A stretch of DNA of 44,722 bases, from assembly GCA_945874695.1 (NCBI GenBank), contig CAMCHP010000018.1, forward strand, positions 1 to 44,722. The letters are read 5' to 3'. Under the pieces are notes generated by a model. It saw only the letters and a list, made by a program, of their open reading frames with translations. It did no database searches and was not told where the DNA came from. A program made the translations under genes and the position numbers. Origin of the DNA: Chryseobacterium gleum (lineage in GTDB: Bacteria > Bacteroidota > Bacteroidia > Flavobacteriales_D > Sanyastnellaceae). Shown here piece after piece: positions 9,118 to 17,487 of the stretch (the first letter of the stretch is position 1; each line of letters begins with the position of its first letter).

Positions 9118-9420
9118 TTATTTATTCAGTAAAGCAATACACTTGTCAATTTCTCTCACTAACGCATTGATCTTCAATTTAGCTTCCGTTGATTCTTCGG
9201 CGCCGGTCAATGATTTAGCGATTTTAATGGTCTTATTGGCCTCTTCAAGCGCCGTGATTTTTGCTTCGTAACCCGCGAGTGCTTCTTGCGTTAGCACTAA
9301 CTTCTGCGAAGTGCGTTCAAGGTCGCTGCGCAGCTGCTCGCGTTCTTTGAGCAACTGATTGACCATGGCACGAATTTCGCTGATTACGTCTTCCATACAC
9401 GATTCGGATGTTGAGGTCAT
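9118..9420 (-). CDS. Small coiled-coil protein upstream of zapA
   Basis: 100 aa from ATG 9420; ATG 9396 (MEDVISEIRAM) is an equally plausible start. Most of the protein is a long coiled coil (residues about 15-65), and the C-terminus reads LVREIDKCIALLN, a motif I recall from the short protein encoded just before zapA in many Bacteroidota. Its function is not established; position and shape suggest a ZapB-like divisome partner, which is inference. The promoter box at 9433-9440 rules out the longer open frame beginning at 9444. Confidence 0.75.
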   Translation of the reverse strand: MTSTSESCMEDVISEIRAMVNQLLKEREQLRSDLERTSQKLVLTQEALAGYEAKITALEEANKTIKIAKSLTGAEESTEAKLKINALVREIDKCIALLNK

Positions 9421-9432
9421 CAAGTCCGTATG

Positions 9433-9440
9433 CAAAAGTA
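9433..9440 (-). promoter_or_regulatory. -7 promoter box of the zapA/rny operon
   Basis: TACTTTTG on the minus strand is an exact TAnnTTTG match, 12 bases before ATG 9420 and 36 before ATG 9396. Confidence 0.6.
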
Positions 9441-9554
9441 ACAATGTTCGCGTTATTTAGGTGTGCGCATGCAACGCTTTATTGACAGGAAGCTATGAAT
9501 AGTCAGGCGTTAATTCATTTTTTATCCTAGCGTGGGCACATTTACTCGGTACAT

Positions 9555-9562
9555 TACTTTCG
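9555..9562 (+). promoter_or_regulatory. Probable -7 box for the M23 peptidase gene
   Basis: TACTTTCG, one mismatch from TAnnTTTG, ends only 5 bases before the ATG at 9568, so transcription would begin at or near the start codon. Confidence 0.45.
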
Positions 9563-9567
9563 TAATT

Positions 9568-11283
9568 ATGAATTACACGCGTTTTAAATGCATTCTTATT
9601 GCGCTGATCCTCACCAGCTCGTGCATTGAAGTAACAGTGGCTCAACACGCCAGTCGCAGTGGATTCCATCCACCCCTCAATATACCGCTTAACCTCAGTG
9701 GCAATTTTGGCGAATTCAGATCGAATCACTTTCACACGGGCATTGACATTAAAACGGAAGGCCGAGAAGGTCTTAATGTTTTCGCCGTAACCGGCGGATG
9801 GGTGAGCCGCATCCGAGTAGGGGCATACGGATTTGGTAACGCGCTCTACATTGAGCACCCCAACGGTTACACGAGCGTTTACGGCCATTTGTTAGAGTTC
9901 GCACCCAGCATTGAAGCTTACCTGAAAAACGAACAGTATGCACGCCAATTGTGGGAGGTCGATCTCTACCCCGAAGCAGGTGTATTACCCGTTGATAGTG
10001 CTTCAGTGGTAGGGCGTTCGGGCAACAGCGGCAGCAGTGGCGGACCACACCTCCATTTCGAAATTCGAGAAACAGCAACAGAGTTTCCAGTGAATCCGCT
10101 GTTGTGGGATTTTCCGGTTGCAGACACGCGCGCGCCGCTCGTGAAGGGCATTCTGCTGAGCCCATTAACAGACTCTTCGGCGGTGTTAGGCACCCAAAAA
10201 GATCAACTCTTTGAAACCAAGTCATCAACCGGAACCATCGCCCTCGTGCGCACAACGCCCATTGAGGTTACCGGTGCTTTCGGAATCGGCGTGCATACGC
10301 TTGACTTGCTCGACGGCAATAGCAATACATGCGGTGTTTTCAGCATCGAAGTCTTTTTAGATGGTGAACGTCACTATTTGCAAGAAATGGATCGACTCGA
10401 TTTTGCCATCAATCGGCAAATGAATGCCCATGCTGACTTTCGCCGTTTCAAAACCGAACGCAAAAGCTTTCATCGCACCTTCGTGTTGCCCGATAACCGT
10501 TTGCCGATCTATAAAACCATCAAGGGCAATGGGCACATTGTGTTGCCTGACGATGCGGTGCATGAAATTCGGGTTGTGGTGCGTGATGTGCATGCCAATG
10601 CAACAACCTTAAATTTTAAGGTCAAGCAAGTTAAAGCGCCATTTACCGCGGCTGACCAAGTGCTTCCTGCGGGAGCGAAACACTGCAAGTACGATGAAGT
10701 ACACGCACTCCGAACCGATAGCTGCAATGTGTTTATACCGCTCGGCCGGCTTTATGACGATACATGGATTTGGGTGGAGCGGCTATCCGGCCGACAGGCC
10801 GAAGCCTCACCCCATTTTCAAATCGGAAATCGTTTTGAACCCGTACATGACACGTTCTTGGTGAAAATTCGCCCCAAACCTGTACCCGAAGAGCTCCAAT
10901 CGAAACTATTGGTTGTGTACTATGATGTTGATAAACAGCGCTATGCGCCACGCGGCGGTAGTTTTCACAAAGGCTGGGTGGAAGTCGATGTGAAAGAGTT
11001 TGGTCAGTACGCCGTTGCGCTAGACACACTCGCGCCGGTGATTAAACTTCGCCGCTTTGACCGCAGCCGTGTTGAGTTCAACATCAGTGATAATCTCAGT
11101 GGCATCGCTGAAATACGCGCGACTGTTGATGGGAAATGGGTGCGCATGCATTACGACCCCAAACGCACTTTGATTTGGCACGATGCAAAACAAGACGGTG
11201 TGATTCAGGCGACTTCGCAACTTTTTGAACTCACGGTTACCGATGAACGTGGCAATGTGGCTTCGTTCAGCAAGCGCTTCTGA
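9568..11283 (+). CDS. M23-family (LytM) metallopeptidase, secreted
   Basis: 571 aa from ATG 9568, which begins a proper signal peptide (MNYTRFKCILIALILTSSC...AQ); a GTG at 9532 would add 12 residues with no signal function. The M23 zinc domain has HFHTGIDI (first metal ligands), YGHL and SGNSGSSGGPHLHFEIRE (catalytic and ligand His). Such enzymes cut peptide crosslinks in peptidoglycan. The C-terminal 350 residues are beta-rich, with no domain I can name. The gene carries two dispersed hairpin copies, one antisense over FAVTGGW in the conserved M23 core and one sense at SGRQAEA. It converges on the DUF5916 gene with 8 bp between stops. Confidence 0.88.
   Translation: MNYTRFKCILIALILTSSCIEVTVAQHASRSGFHPPLNIPLNLSGNFGEFRSNHFHTGIDIKTEGREGLNVFAVTGGWVSRIRVGAYGFGNALYIEHPNGYTSVYGHLLEFAPSIEAYLKNEQYARQLWEVDLYPEAGVLPVDSASVVGRSGNSGSSGGPHLHFEIRETATEFPVNPLLWDFPVADTRAPLVKGILLSPLTDSSAVLGTQKDQLFETKSSTGTIALVRTTPIEVTGAFGIGVHTLDLLDGNSNTCGVFSIEVFLDGERHYLQEMDRLDFAINRQMNAHADFRRFKTERKSFHRTFVLPDNRLPIYKTIKGNGHIVLPDDAVHEIRVVVRDVHANATTLNFKVKQVKAPFTAADQVLPAGAKHCKYDEVHALRTDSCNVFIPLGRLYDDTWIWVERLSGRQAEASPHFQIGNRFEPVHDTFLVKIRPKPVPEELQSKLLVVYYDVDKQRYAPRGGSFHKGWVEVDVKEFGQYAVALDTLAPVIKLRRFDRSRVEFNISDNLSGIAEIRATVDGKWVRMHYDPKRTLIWHDAKQDGVIQATSQLFELTVTDERGNVASFSKRF
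9779..9800 (-). repeat. Dispersed hairpin element, copy B
   Basis: Minus strand: CATC, left arm CGCCG, loop GTTA, right arm CGGCG, tail AAAA; perfect 5-bp stem. It is antisense within the M23 peptidase gene, over codons for a conserved part of the catalytic domain. Like copy M, it is preceded by GGCTCACC. Confidence 0.8.
10784..10805 (+). repeat. Dispersed hairpin element, copy C
   Basis: TATC (one change from CATC), left arm CGGCC, loop GACA, right arm GGCCG, tail AAGC; perfect 5-bp stem. Sense orientation inside the M23 peptidase gene, encoding LSGRQAEA. Confidence 0.75.
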
Positions 11284-11291
11284 GCGTTTGA

Positions 11292-13814
11292 TTAGTTTTC
11301 GATGAACTTGCCTTTGCGAGTAAGGTTGAGGTAATCAATGAAGTAGAGCACGCGTAACGAAATGCTGTTCGTTTGCGCCAGAGTGAGTGTACGGTCAAGG
11401 TTGTTCTGAAAATTCTGCGGTATAATGAGATCATTGTCTTCAATGGCATTCTTCCATACGATGCGCAGCTCAGAACCGGGTGAGAATACCCAGGTGTACA
11501 CCATGTCGATGTTAAAGGCGTTGAAGCTTCGATTACGTGTATTGCCGTCTTCAGTAAAACCTTGCGCAATGCCGCTTCGATCGTTCCAAGAGGTGATTGA
11601 TTCGCCCAGTTTTCCGTCATCTGTGAGCGCGGCATAGTTAAAGTACTCAACGGTACTCCAATAATGACGCAACCTGAAACTCAGGCCCATGCGATTGGTG
11701 AAGATGTAATTGAGGGTTAACAAATTGGTGTGCGTGGTAACGTCGCGATCACCAAAGATGATATCGCCCGTATTTGCAAGGTCTGTAAACCCTTGCTGGT
11801 TGGCCTGTTTCGCGTACTCGTATTCATGAATGAGCATGAGCTTATCGCTAAAGCGGATGCGCGGACTGAAGCTCCAATAAATTTGGTTCCAGTTTTCACG
11901 ATCGAAATGGGTATAGTACAAATTGATGTCGATGGCAATTTTTCGACGGTAATCTGAAGAGAACCAACCTCCGTAGTAATAATTACGCGGCACGAAGAAA
12001 AAGCGCCCATCGACCCGTGGTTCGAAGTAGTCGAATCGGCCTTCAGGTTCAGCACCACCTTCAAATGAAAACGTATCAAACGACTTGGTGGTGATGATGG
12101 TGTTGCCCCAAGCTGAAGCACTTACAAATGCTGTAGGCAAGTAGAGCTGGTCAAAATCGACATTCACGGTGGTCCGCACCCGGTTGATGATCCAAAAGGG
12201 CTTGAAGACCCGGTGCGATGCGGTGATGTTGGTGTTGGTGAAATTCGCATTGGTTAGAAAACCGAAATCGTTGGGGTCGAAATGTTTAGAGAACACGGTA
12301 TGACTCGCTCCGTAGGTCCACTGGCCTTTGATTTTTGCGGCGCCGAGGTTGTAGCGATAGCCGGTATGATCTTCAGTTACATTCGGGTCGAATTTATGAC
12401 TGTAGGCCCCTCCGCCCGTGATGCTGAGGCTGTTCGCATCGTCGCGAATGTCGAATTCAGCGGCCGTTACGTTGGCGTCGCGGTTGCTTCCCGCTCGCAT
12501 CACATTGGTGTTGATGAGTGTTACGTAGGAGTTTTTGCCGAGGTTTTGGTCAGCGACCACGATGTTGTAATTCGCAAGAGGAGCCGTTTCAACCTCGCGC
12601 TGATTTCCCGCTTCATCTTCAATCACCGCTGCTGTAGGGGCAGTAACAGCGTTGAAAAAACCTAAGCCGAGTCCGTTCGATTTTCTTCCGCTGATTTTGG
12701 TGGCGTTGAGCAGTTGCGATTCAACGGGGTTGCTTACAATACGCTCGCCGGGTTGGAGGTTCTGATATGCCCGGCTGAAGTTGATCGGGAATCCGCCAAC
12801 CCGACGTGAATAAAAGATGTCTCCTTTGTTGAAGAGTTCAGTACCCTCGGTAAAAAATTGCCGTTGTTCTTCAAAGAAAACTTCAAACGGGGTGAGGTTG
12901 AGCACGCGGTTATCTGACCGAACTTGGCCGAAGTCAGGAATGAGGGCCATATCGAGTGTAAATGCGTCGTTGATGCCATATTTGAGGTCCATTCCTGCAT
13001 TTAAACTTGAGCCAGTACGTAGTTGTCCGGCGATGTCGGTATCAACTTCACCGTAAGCCACGGCATAGGGGTAAAGAAAGAGGCGGATGGGTGGTGCAAT
13101 ATCTCGAATTCCTGAAAGGGTTCCACTTTGGTTCACAATTCCAGGTACTTCGGGGTCAACGGGTTGCCAATAGCTGAGTTCGCGAATGCGGCGAATGCTT
13201 CGGGCGAAGTTGATGTCCCATACTTGTTCTTGTTTCTCTGGAAAGCGAAGCGCGCTGTACGGAATTTTGAACTCTGCCGTCCATCCTTGCTCGGTTCGGG
13301 CGGTGTTGCACTGCCAAACCGCATTCCAAACGACATCTTCACCAAAGGCGGTAATTTGTGCGTCGTATTGCACACCAGAAGGGGTTACTGTGAAGCGAAA
13401 TGCGTTGATGCCATCGCGAAAGGAGCTTATCCAAATGCTAAAGTGATCAGTGTTTCCGAGGTTGTCGCGGTCGGTGAGTTGGCTCAAAATGAGGTCGGGT
13501 TCTGAATCAAATAGGATGGCACCTATGTAGATGGCTTCATCATCGTAAAGTATGCGAACCTCTGTGCGCTGCGATGGGGGGGCACCTGGAACGGGGTCGT
13601 TTTGTGTAAAGTCGGTAGCAACCGGGGCATTGATCCAATCGGCTTCGTCGAGTGAGCCATTCACTTGCACGGGGGCAGAAGTGCGATAGGCTGTTGTGTT
13701 TTTTTGAAGGGGGACTTGGGCCAGCAAAGTGATTGGACTCAGGGTAAGCAAGAGCACCCCCCCCATGAACGCGAGGCGTGTAATCAGGTATGCTTTGCGC
13801 GAGCCAGGTTTCAT
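11292..13814 (-). CDS. DUF5916 outer-membrane barrel with CBM9-like domain
   Basis: 840 aa. A signal peptide (cleavage near LLAQ, residue 33) is followed by a carbohydrate-binding-family-9-like domain (about 45-230; NGSLDEADWINAP, DEAIYIGAILFD, GWTAEFKIPYSALRF) and a DUF5916 C-terminal region (about 235-840) full of alternating beta strands, expected to form an outer-membrane barrel. Members are common in marine Bacteroidota, often near peptidases or polysaccharide loci; function is not established. It ends in an aromatic-rich strand rather than a type IX sorting domain. A -7 box lies at 13847-13854. Confidence 0.85.
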   Translation of the reverse strand: MKPGSRKAYLITRLAFMGGVLLLTLSPITLLAQVPLQKNTTAYRTSAPVQVNGSLDEADWINAPVATDFTQNDPVPGAPPSQRTEVRILYDDEAIYIGAILFDSEPDLILSQLTDRDNLGNTDHFSIWISSFRDGINAFRFTVTPSGVQYDAQITAFGEDVVWNAVWQCNTARTEQGWTAEFKIPYSALRFPEKQEQVWDINFARSIRRIRELSYWQPVDPEVPGIVNQSGTLSGIRDIAPPIRLFLYPYAVAYGEVDTDIAGQLRTGSSLNAGMDLKYGINDAFTLDMALIPDFGQVRSDNRVLNLTPFEVFFEEQRQFFTEGTELFNKGDIFYSRRVGGFPINFSRAYQNLQPGERIVSNPVESQLLNATKISGRKSNGLGLGFFNAVTAPTAAVIEDEAGNQREVETAPLANYNIVVADQNLGKNSYVTLINTNVMRAGSNRDANVTAAEFDIRDDANSLSITGGGAYSHKFDPNVTEDHTGYRYNLGAAKIKGQWTYGASHTVFSKHFDPNDFGFLTNANFTNTNITASHRVFKPFWIINRVRTTVNVDFDQLYLPTAFVSASAWGNTIITTKSFDTFSFEGGAEPEGRFDYFEPRVDGRFFFVPRNYYYGGWFSSDYRRKIAIDINLYYTHFDRENWNQIYWSFSPRIRFSDKLMLIHEYEYAKQANQQGFTDLANTGDIIFGDRDVTTHTNLLTLNYIFTNRMGLSFRLRHYWSTVEYFNYAALTDDGKLGESITSWNDRSGIAQGFTEDGNTRNRSFNAFNIDMVYTWVFSPGSELRIVWKNAIEDNDLIIPQNFQNNLDRTLTLAQTNSISLRVLYFIDYLNLTRKGKFIEN

Positions 13815-13846
13815 TTCGAGCTGTCTGTTTCGTCCCCTTGGGCGCG

Positions 13847-13854
13847 CAAAGTTA
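13847..13854 (-). promoter_or_regulatory. -7 promoter box for the DUF5916 gene
   Basis: TAACTTTG on the minus strand is an exact TAnnTTTG match, 32 bases before the ATG at 13814. Confidence 0.55.
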
Positions 13855-13903
13855 GGGTTTTATCCTCCTTACTTCATTGAAGGGTTGCGTATGATTTGGC
13901 GGC

Positions 13904-13925
13904 CATCCGCCCGTTAGGGCGAAAC
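13904..13925 (+). repeat. Dispersed hairpin element, copy D
   Basis: CATC, left arm CGCCC, loop GTTA, right arm GGGCG, tail AAAC; perfect 5-bp stem. Intergenic, between the divergent DUF5916 and zinc-peptidase promoters. Compared with copy M, both arms changed together (GGCC to GCCC, GGCC to GGGC). Confidence 0.85.
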
Positions 13926-13965
13926 AAAAAATTAAATTCACCAACTATGTTGTGTCGCAGCCGCT

Positions 13966-13973
13966 TACCTTTG
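13966..13973 (+). promoter_or_regulatory. -7 promoter box for the zinc-peptidase cluster
   Basis: TACCTTTG is an exact TAnnTTTG match, 22 bases before the ATG at 13996. Confidence 0.6.
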
Positions 13974-13995
13974 GCGGCAGAAACAAGGTGCATTT

Positions 13996-14670
13996 ATGAT
14001 TTATGTGATTTTCATCCTCGTAGCCGTAGCGGGCTGGGTTGTTCAAAGCCAGTTGAAATCGAAGTTTAAAAAGTATAGCCAAACGGCTCTAAGTTCGGGT
14101 TTATCGGGCAAAGAGGTTGCTGAGCGGATGTTAGCCGATCATGGCATCGGCGATGTGAAGGTGATTTCAGTGCGGGGTCAATTGACCGACCATTACAATC
14201 CGTTAAATCGAACGGTAAACCTGAGTGAATCGGTTTACAATCAGCGCAATGCGGCGGCTGCGGCGGTAGCTGCGCATGAGGTCGGGCATGCTGTTCAGCA
14301 TGCGACGGGCTACGCGTGGTTGCAGTTTCGCAGTACCTTGGTGCCTATCGTAAGCTTTTCGAGCAATATCGTGCAGTGGGTGATTTTGATTGGAATTGTG
14401 CTTCTCGAAACTTTTCCGTATCTTTTGTTTATTGGCATCGTATTATTTGCGCTGATGACCTTGTTCTCTTTCGTAACATTGCCGGTCGAGTATGATGCTT
14501 CGCATCGCGCCATCCAATGGATGGAGTCACGCGGGATTGTGAATGCACAAGAGCAGGCCGGATCACGCGACGCGCTCAAGTGGGCTGCGCGTACCTATGT
14601 TGTTGCTGCATTGGGTAGCTTAGCGACGTTACTGTACTATCTTTCTATATTTTTGAACCGAAGAAGATAA
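13996..14670 (+). CDS. Neutral zinc metallopeptidase, YugP-like membrane protein
   Basis: 224 aa. An N-terminal membrane segment (residues 2-17), then the zinc-binding HEVGHAVQH motif (residues about 94-102), two further membrane segments (about 120-160) and a C-terminal one after the YVVAALGSLATLLYYL stretch. This is the architecture of the putative neutral zinc metallopeptidase family (Zn_peptidase_2, YugP). The substrate is not known; relatives are suspected to act in membrane protein quality control. It heads a tight cluster with a small lipoprotein (13 bp downstream) and a secreted coiled-coil protein. Confidence 0.85.
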   Translation: MIYVIFILVAVAGWVVQSQLKSKFKKYSQTALSSGLSGKEVAERMLADHGIGDVKVISVRGQLTDHYNPLNRTVNLSESVYNQRNAAAAAVAAHEVGHAVQHATGYAWLQFRSTLVPIVSFSSNIVQWVILIGIVLLETFPYLLFIGIVLFALMTLFSFVTLPVEYDASHRAIQWMESRGIVNAQEQAGSRDALKWAARTYVVAALGSLATLLYYLSIFLNRRR

Positions 14671-14683
14671 CCTTAATAACCTT

Positions 14684-14893
14684 ATGAATCGAAGATTAAC
14701 CTTTTTAAGCTTAGTCGGCTTGTTTTATCTGGCGTCATGCGCTGATCAACCCGCAAGCGAAGCGGCCGTTCCTTCGGCTGACTCAACTGAGAACAGTGCC
14801 CAAGTTGTAGAAGAAATCGACCAATTGCTTCAATCAACCGAGCGCATGCGTTCGCAACTTGACCGCACCATTCAAGAGACTCAAAACAACTGA
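14684..14893 (+). CDS. Small lipoprotein
   Basis: 69 aa. A lipoprotein signal peptide ends in lipobox LASC (Cys19). The mature part is about 50 residues, acidic, with a short helix (VVEEIDQLLQSTERMRSQLDRTI). I recognise no family. It sits 13 bp after the zinc peptidase and its stop is 2 bp before the next start, so it is translated as part of one operon. Confidence 0.75.
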   Translation: MNRRLTFLSLVGLFYLASCADQPASEAAVPSADSTENSAQVVEEIDQLLQSTERMRSQLDRTIQETQNN

Positions 14894-14895
14894 AC

Positions 14896-15453
14896 ATGAA
14901 GCGAATTATCATACTCGTAGGCTTGGTTTGTGCAGCGAACTTTGCTATTGCGCAAGATGCCGTTCCAGCAGGAAAGGGGGAAACGGCGACACGCACCCCC
15001 AAAGTTGAAGACAAAGCGGGCGAAACTGAAACTCTCCGAGGTAATCCGGCCCACATGAAAGAGGCGGCCGAGCAAAATCGCCTTGAAGCCATTCGTCAAC
15101 GCGAAGAAGCAGCCCGTCGTGCGGGTGCAGCGGTCAATCCATCACTCGCTGAGCAAGAGCGCTATTTGCGCATGCCCCGCACAGAGATCGCTCGCTTGCC
15201 TATCGCTGAACAAGTTGAGGCCATGCGCGCTCTCGGTCAACAAGCTATGAATTTAAATGCTGAAAGTTTGAGCCGAGCGCGCGAAGTGCTTAACACCTTG
15301 AAAATACAACTGGATGCCGAACTCCGTGGCACTGATCCTGCGAGTGAACGTGTGTCGCAATTGAAAGAGAAGGTGAACACCATTGCAACTTTGGTCGAGT
15401 CTCTGGAAAGTGAGCAGTTAAAACTCATTCGATTGATCAACGGGAAGCAATAA
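14896..15453 (+). CDS. Secreted coiled-coil protein of unknown function
   Basis: 185 aa. Signal peptide ending in AIAQ (residues 1-20), a low-complexity charged linker (to about 50), then a largely helical region (about 50-182) with heptad-like spacing. No recognised domain. Both this protein and the lipoprotein before it carry helices of the type that could pair with each other in the periplasm; that is inference from composition and gene order. The last 17 bases overlap the convergent gluQ gene. Confidence 0.7.
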   Translation: MKRIIILVGLVCAANFAIAQDAVPAGKGETATRTPKVEDKAGETETLRGNPAHMKEAAEQNRLEAIRQREEAARRAGAAVNPSLAEQERYLRMPRTEIARLPIAEQVEAMRALGQQAMNLNAESLSRAREVLNTLKIQLDAELRGTDPASERVSQLKEKVNTIATLVESLESEQLKLIRLINGKQ

Positions 15454-16375
15454 TTGTTTGCGTATTGAAATCGCCCCGCGTGCAAGCGGGAAAAGCATCA
15501 CCCAAAAGGTCGTTTAACTCACGGAGTTGATCGACCTTTTTTGCTTGCAGCCCCCAGCTTTGGGCAAGGGAAGTAAAGAAACTCGTGCGTGTGAATCCTT
15601 GCGAACGCGCCCAATGCACGGCTGTTGCGCCTTCTGACTTGCTCAGTTTCATTGATTCGAGTTGCACCAAGCCGTGATGCAAGAATTTGATCTGTGCAAA
15701 AGTTGGGCGATCAAGTTGTTGCGCGAGATGAAGCTGGAAGGCTGTCGAATCAATTAAATCAGCCCCACGCACGATGTGCGTAATGCCAAAATCGAGGTCG
15801 TCGCTCAGCGAAGCGATTTGATATGCGGGCAGTTGGTTTCGCTGAAACAGAGCGGTGCGTCCGGGCGTTATACTGAGGTCGACCAAGGTGCTTGTGCCAT
15901 CGTAGTCTGTGCAGCTCAACTGGGGCAAATCACCGGCCCATCGCCAAACGACTTCAGGTTGTTCGAAAGCCAGTTGTTGCGACTTACACGCACAAAAAGC
16001 ATGGGGTGCCACCTCGGTAAACATTTTTCGCGAACAATGGCACGCGTAAAGCAAACCGGCATCGCGCAAGGTATTGAGCAGAACCATGTACCGATCGATG
16101 CGTAAATGCTGGCTGTACGTTTTTAAGAATGCTTCAGGCCCTGACGGGCCGATGGTTGGTTCGATGCTTAAGAAGTCGAGGACGTTGAACACATCTTCGA
16201 GGTAAGGCAAGCGAAACCGTTCGCGGTCGAGGTCATCGATGCGCAACACGATGTCGGCACCCTGGCGCATAGCCACCAGCGCCGTTACAACAAACGAAAA
16301 CGCATTCCCGACATGGAGGTAGCCACTTGGGGTAGGTGCGATGCGTGTACGTGCAGCGAGGAGTTGTTGCGCCAT
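15437..16375 (-). CDS. gluQ: Glutamyl-Q tRNA(Asp) synthetase (GluQRS)
   Basis: 312 aa, the size of a catalytic domain without the anticodon-binding domain of GltX. It has the class I signature RIAPTPSGYLHVGN (HIGH-equivalent), the KMSKS-equivalent MKLSKSEG, and zinc-ligand-like pairs CHC and CAC near residues 112-130. GluQRS attaches glutamate to the queuosine at position 34 of tRNA-Asp. The lack of a C-terminal domain argues against a true glutamyl-tRNA synthetase. The promoter box lies 4 bases before the ATG, suggesting a leaderless message. One hairpin copy lies at 16133-16154 in sense orientation, over GPSGPEA. Confidence 0.87.
   Translation of the reverse strand: MAQQLLAARTRIAPTPSGYLHVGNAFSFVVTALVAMRQGADIVLRIDDLDRERFRLPYLEDVFNVLDFLSIEPTIGPSGPEAFLKTYSQHLRIDRYMVLLNTLRDAGLLYACHCSRKMFTEVAPHAFCACKSQQLAFEQPEVVWRWAGDLPQLSCTDYDGTSTLVDLSITPGRTALFQRNQLPAYQIASLSDDLDFGITHIVRGADLIDSTAFQLHLAQQLDRPTFAQIKFLHHGLVQLESMKLSKSEGATAVHWARSQGFTRTSFFTSLAQSWGLQAKKVDQLRELNDLLGDAFPACTRGDFNTQTIIASR
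16133..16154 (-). repeat. Dispersed hairpin element, copy E
   Basis: Minus strand: CATC, left arm GGCCC, loop GTCA, right arm GGGCC, tail TGAA; perfect 5-bp stem. The outer pair is G-C where most copies have C-G or T-G, so the pair has been reversed with pairing kept. Sense orientation inside gluQ. Confidence 0.78.
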
Positions 16376-16379
16376 GCGA

Positions 16380-16387
16380 CAAATATA
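16380..16387 (-). promoter_or_regulatory. -7 promoter box for gluQ
   Basis: TATATTTG on the minus strand is an exact TAnnTTTG match and ends just 4 bases before the gluQ ATG (16375). Confidence 0.6.
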
Positions 16388-16436
16388 CTTCGCGCAGTGT
16401 TACAGTGGAAACGGTCTCTACCACGTTGGCTTTCAC

Positions 16437-16444
16437 TACCTTCG
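16437..16444 (+). promoter_or_regulatory. Probable -7 box for the EEP hydrolase gene
   Basis: TACCTTCG, one mismatch from TAnnTTTG, 23 bases before the GTG start at 16468; divergent from the gluQ box 49 bp away. Confidence 0.45.
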
Positions 16445-16467
16445 CAAGAATTGAATAGTACGCACCT

Positions 16468-17433
16468 GTGGAGCTCATAGCAACCTTTTACAACGTTGAG
16501 AATTTGTACGACACGAAGAACGACAAAGGTGTGCTCGATGCAGATTTCACGCCTGAAGGCGCTTTTGCGTGGGATGAAACGCGTTACAAGGCGAAACTGG
16601 CCAATGTGGCTGAGGTGTTGTTTGCGACGGGTACGAACGGACGACCACCGGCCTTCATTGGCCTCAGTGAAATTGAGAACCGTGATGTGATTCACGATTT
16701 GTTGGGGCAAAGAGGGTTAAATGATACTTCGTACGGCATCGTGCACGCTGAAAGTCGCGATGTGCGAGGCATTGACGTGGCTTTTTTATACAATCGCAAT
16801 TTTTACACGCCCCATGGATTCGAGTCACTCAACTTTGAAGCTCGCACCCACCAAGTTTTTGGGGCCCGAGATATTTTGCACGTGTGGGGAACTCTGCATG
16901 ATTCAGCCAAATCGGAGATGCACTTTTTCATTAATCACTGGCCGTCGCGCCATGGGGGTGAGGCTGAAAGTCGCATGAAGCGAGCTGCCGCTGCCGCTAC
17001 TTTACGTGAAACAGTAGATCAGATTTTTGCCGATGCGCCCTATGCCTACCTCATGGCGATGGGCGATTTTAATGATGAACCCCGCGATGAGAGTTTGCGT
17101 CGGATCTTGAATGCCGGTGAAGATGTTCATCATTTGCACAAGTTGGTCAATTTAGGATGGGCAAGTTTAAAGCGCAATGAGGGCACAACTTTTCACGATG
17201 GTGAATGGTACCTCTTTGATCAAATCATGGTGAGTTCGAACTTGCTCGACGACCAAGCTCCCTACATCAAGCGACGCCGCATGTACATATACGACGAGGG
17301 CGATGTGATCTTTCGCGAACCGCGCTCACATGATGGAAAGCCGAATCGCACCTTTGTTGGCAAAAAATACAAGAACGGCTACAGCGATCACCTGGCTGTT
17401 TACGTGCGTTTTTTTATCGATTACCTTGAATAG
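16468..17433 (+). CDS. Endonuclease/exonuclease/phosphatase-family hydrolase
   Basis: 321 aa from a GTG start. EEP-superfamily motifs are in order: ATFYNVENLYD (Asn), GLSEIEN (metal-binding Glu), VAFLYN, FINHWPSRHGG (catalytic His), MGDFNDEPRDESL (Asp/Asn pair) and YSDHLAVYV (terminal Asp-His). This branch, with NVENLYDT at the start and no signal peptide, is widespread in Bacteroidota; the substrate (nucleic acid or phosphoester) is not established. It is followed by the transglutaminase-fold lipoprotein in the same direction. Confidence 0.87.
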   Translation: MELIATFYNVENLYDTKNDKGVLDADFTPEGAFAWDETRYKAKLANVAEVLFATGTNGRPPAFIGLSEIENRDVIHDLLGQRGLNDTSYGIVHAESRDVRGIDVAFLYNRNFYTPHGFESLNFEARTHQVFGARDILHVWGTLHDSAKSEMHFFINHWPSRHGGEAESRMKRAAAAATLRETVDQIFADAPYAYLMAMGDFNDEPRDESLRRILNAGEDVHHLHKLVNLGWASLKRNEGTTFHDGEWYLFDQIMVSSNLLDDQAPYIKRRRMYIYDEGDVIFREPRSHDGKPNRTFVGKKYKNGYSDHLAVYVRFFIDYLE

Positions 17434-17487
17434 TCGAAATTGGCGCAATATTTGACAAGACAATACGACATAACATATTCTTCACCG

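Noticed and set aside
15475-15491. CCCGC/GCGGG hairpin near the convergent ends of gluQ and its neighbour
   Set aside because: No T-run on either strand and it lies inside gluQ codons, so not called a terminator.
15437-16375. Full glutamyl-tRNA synthetase
   Set aside because: Too short and without the anticodon-binding domain; fits GluQRS.
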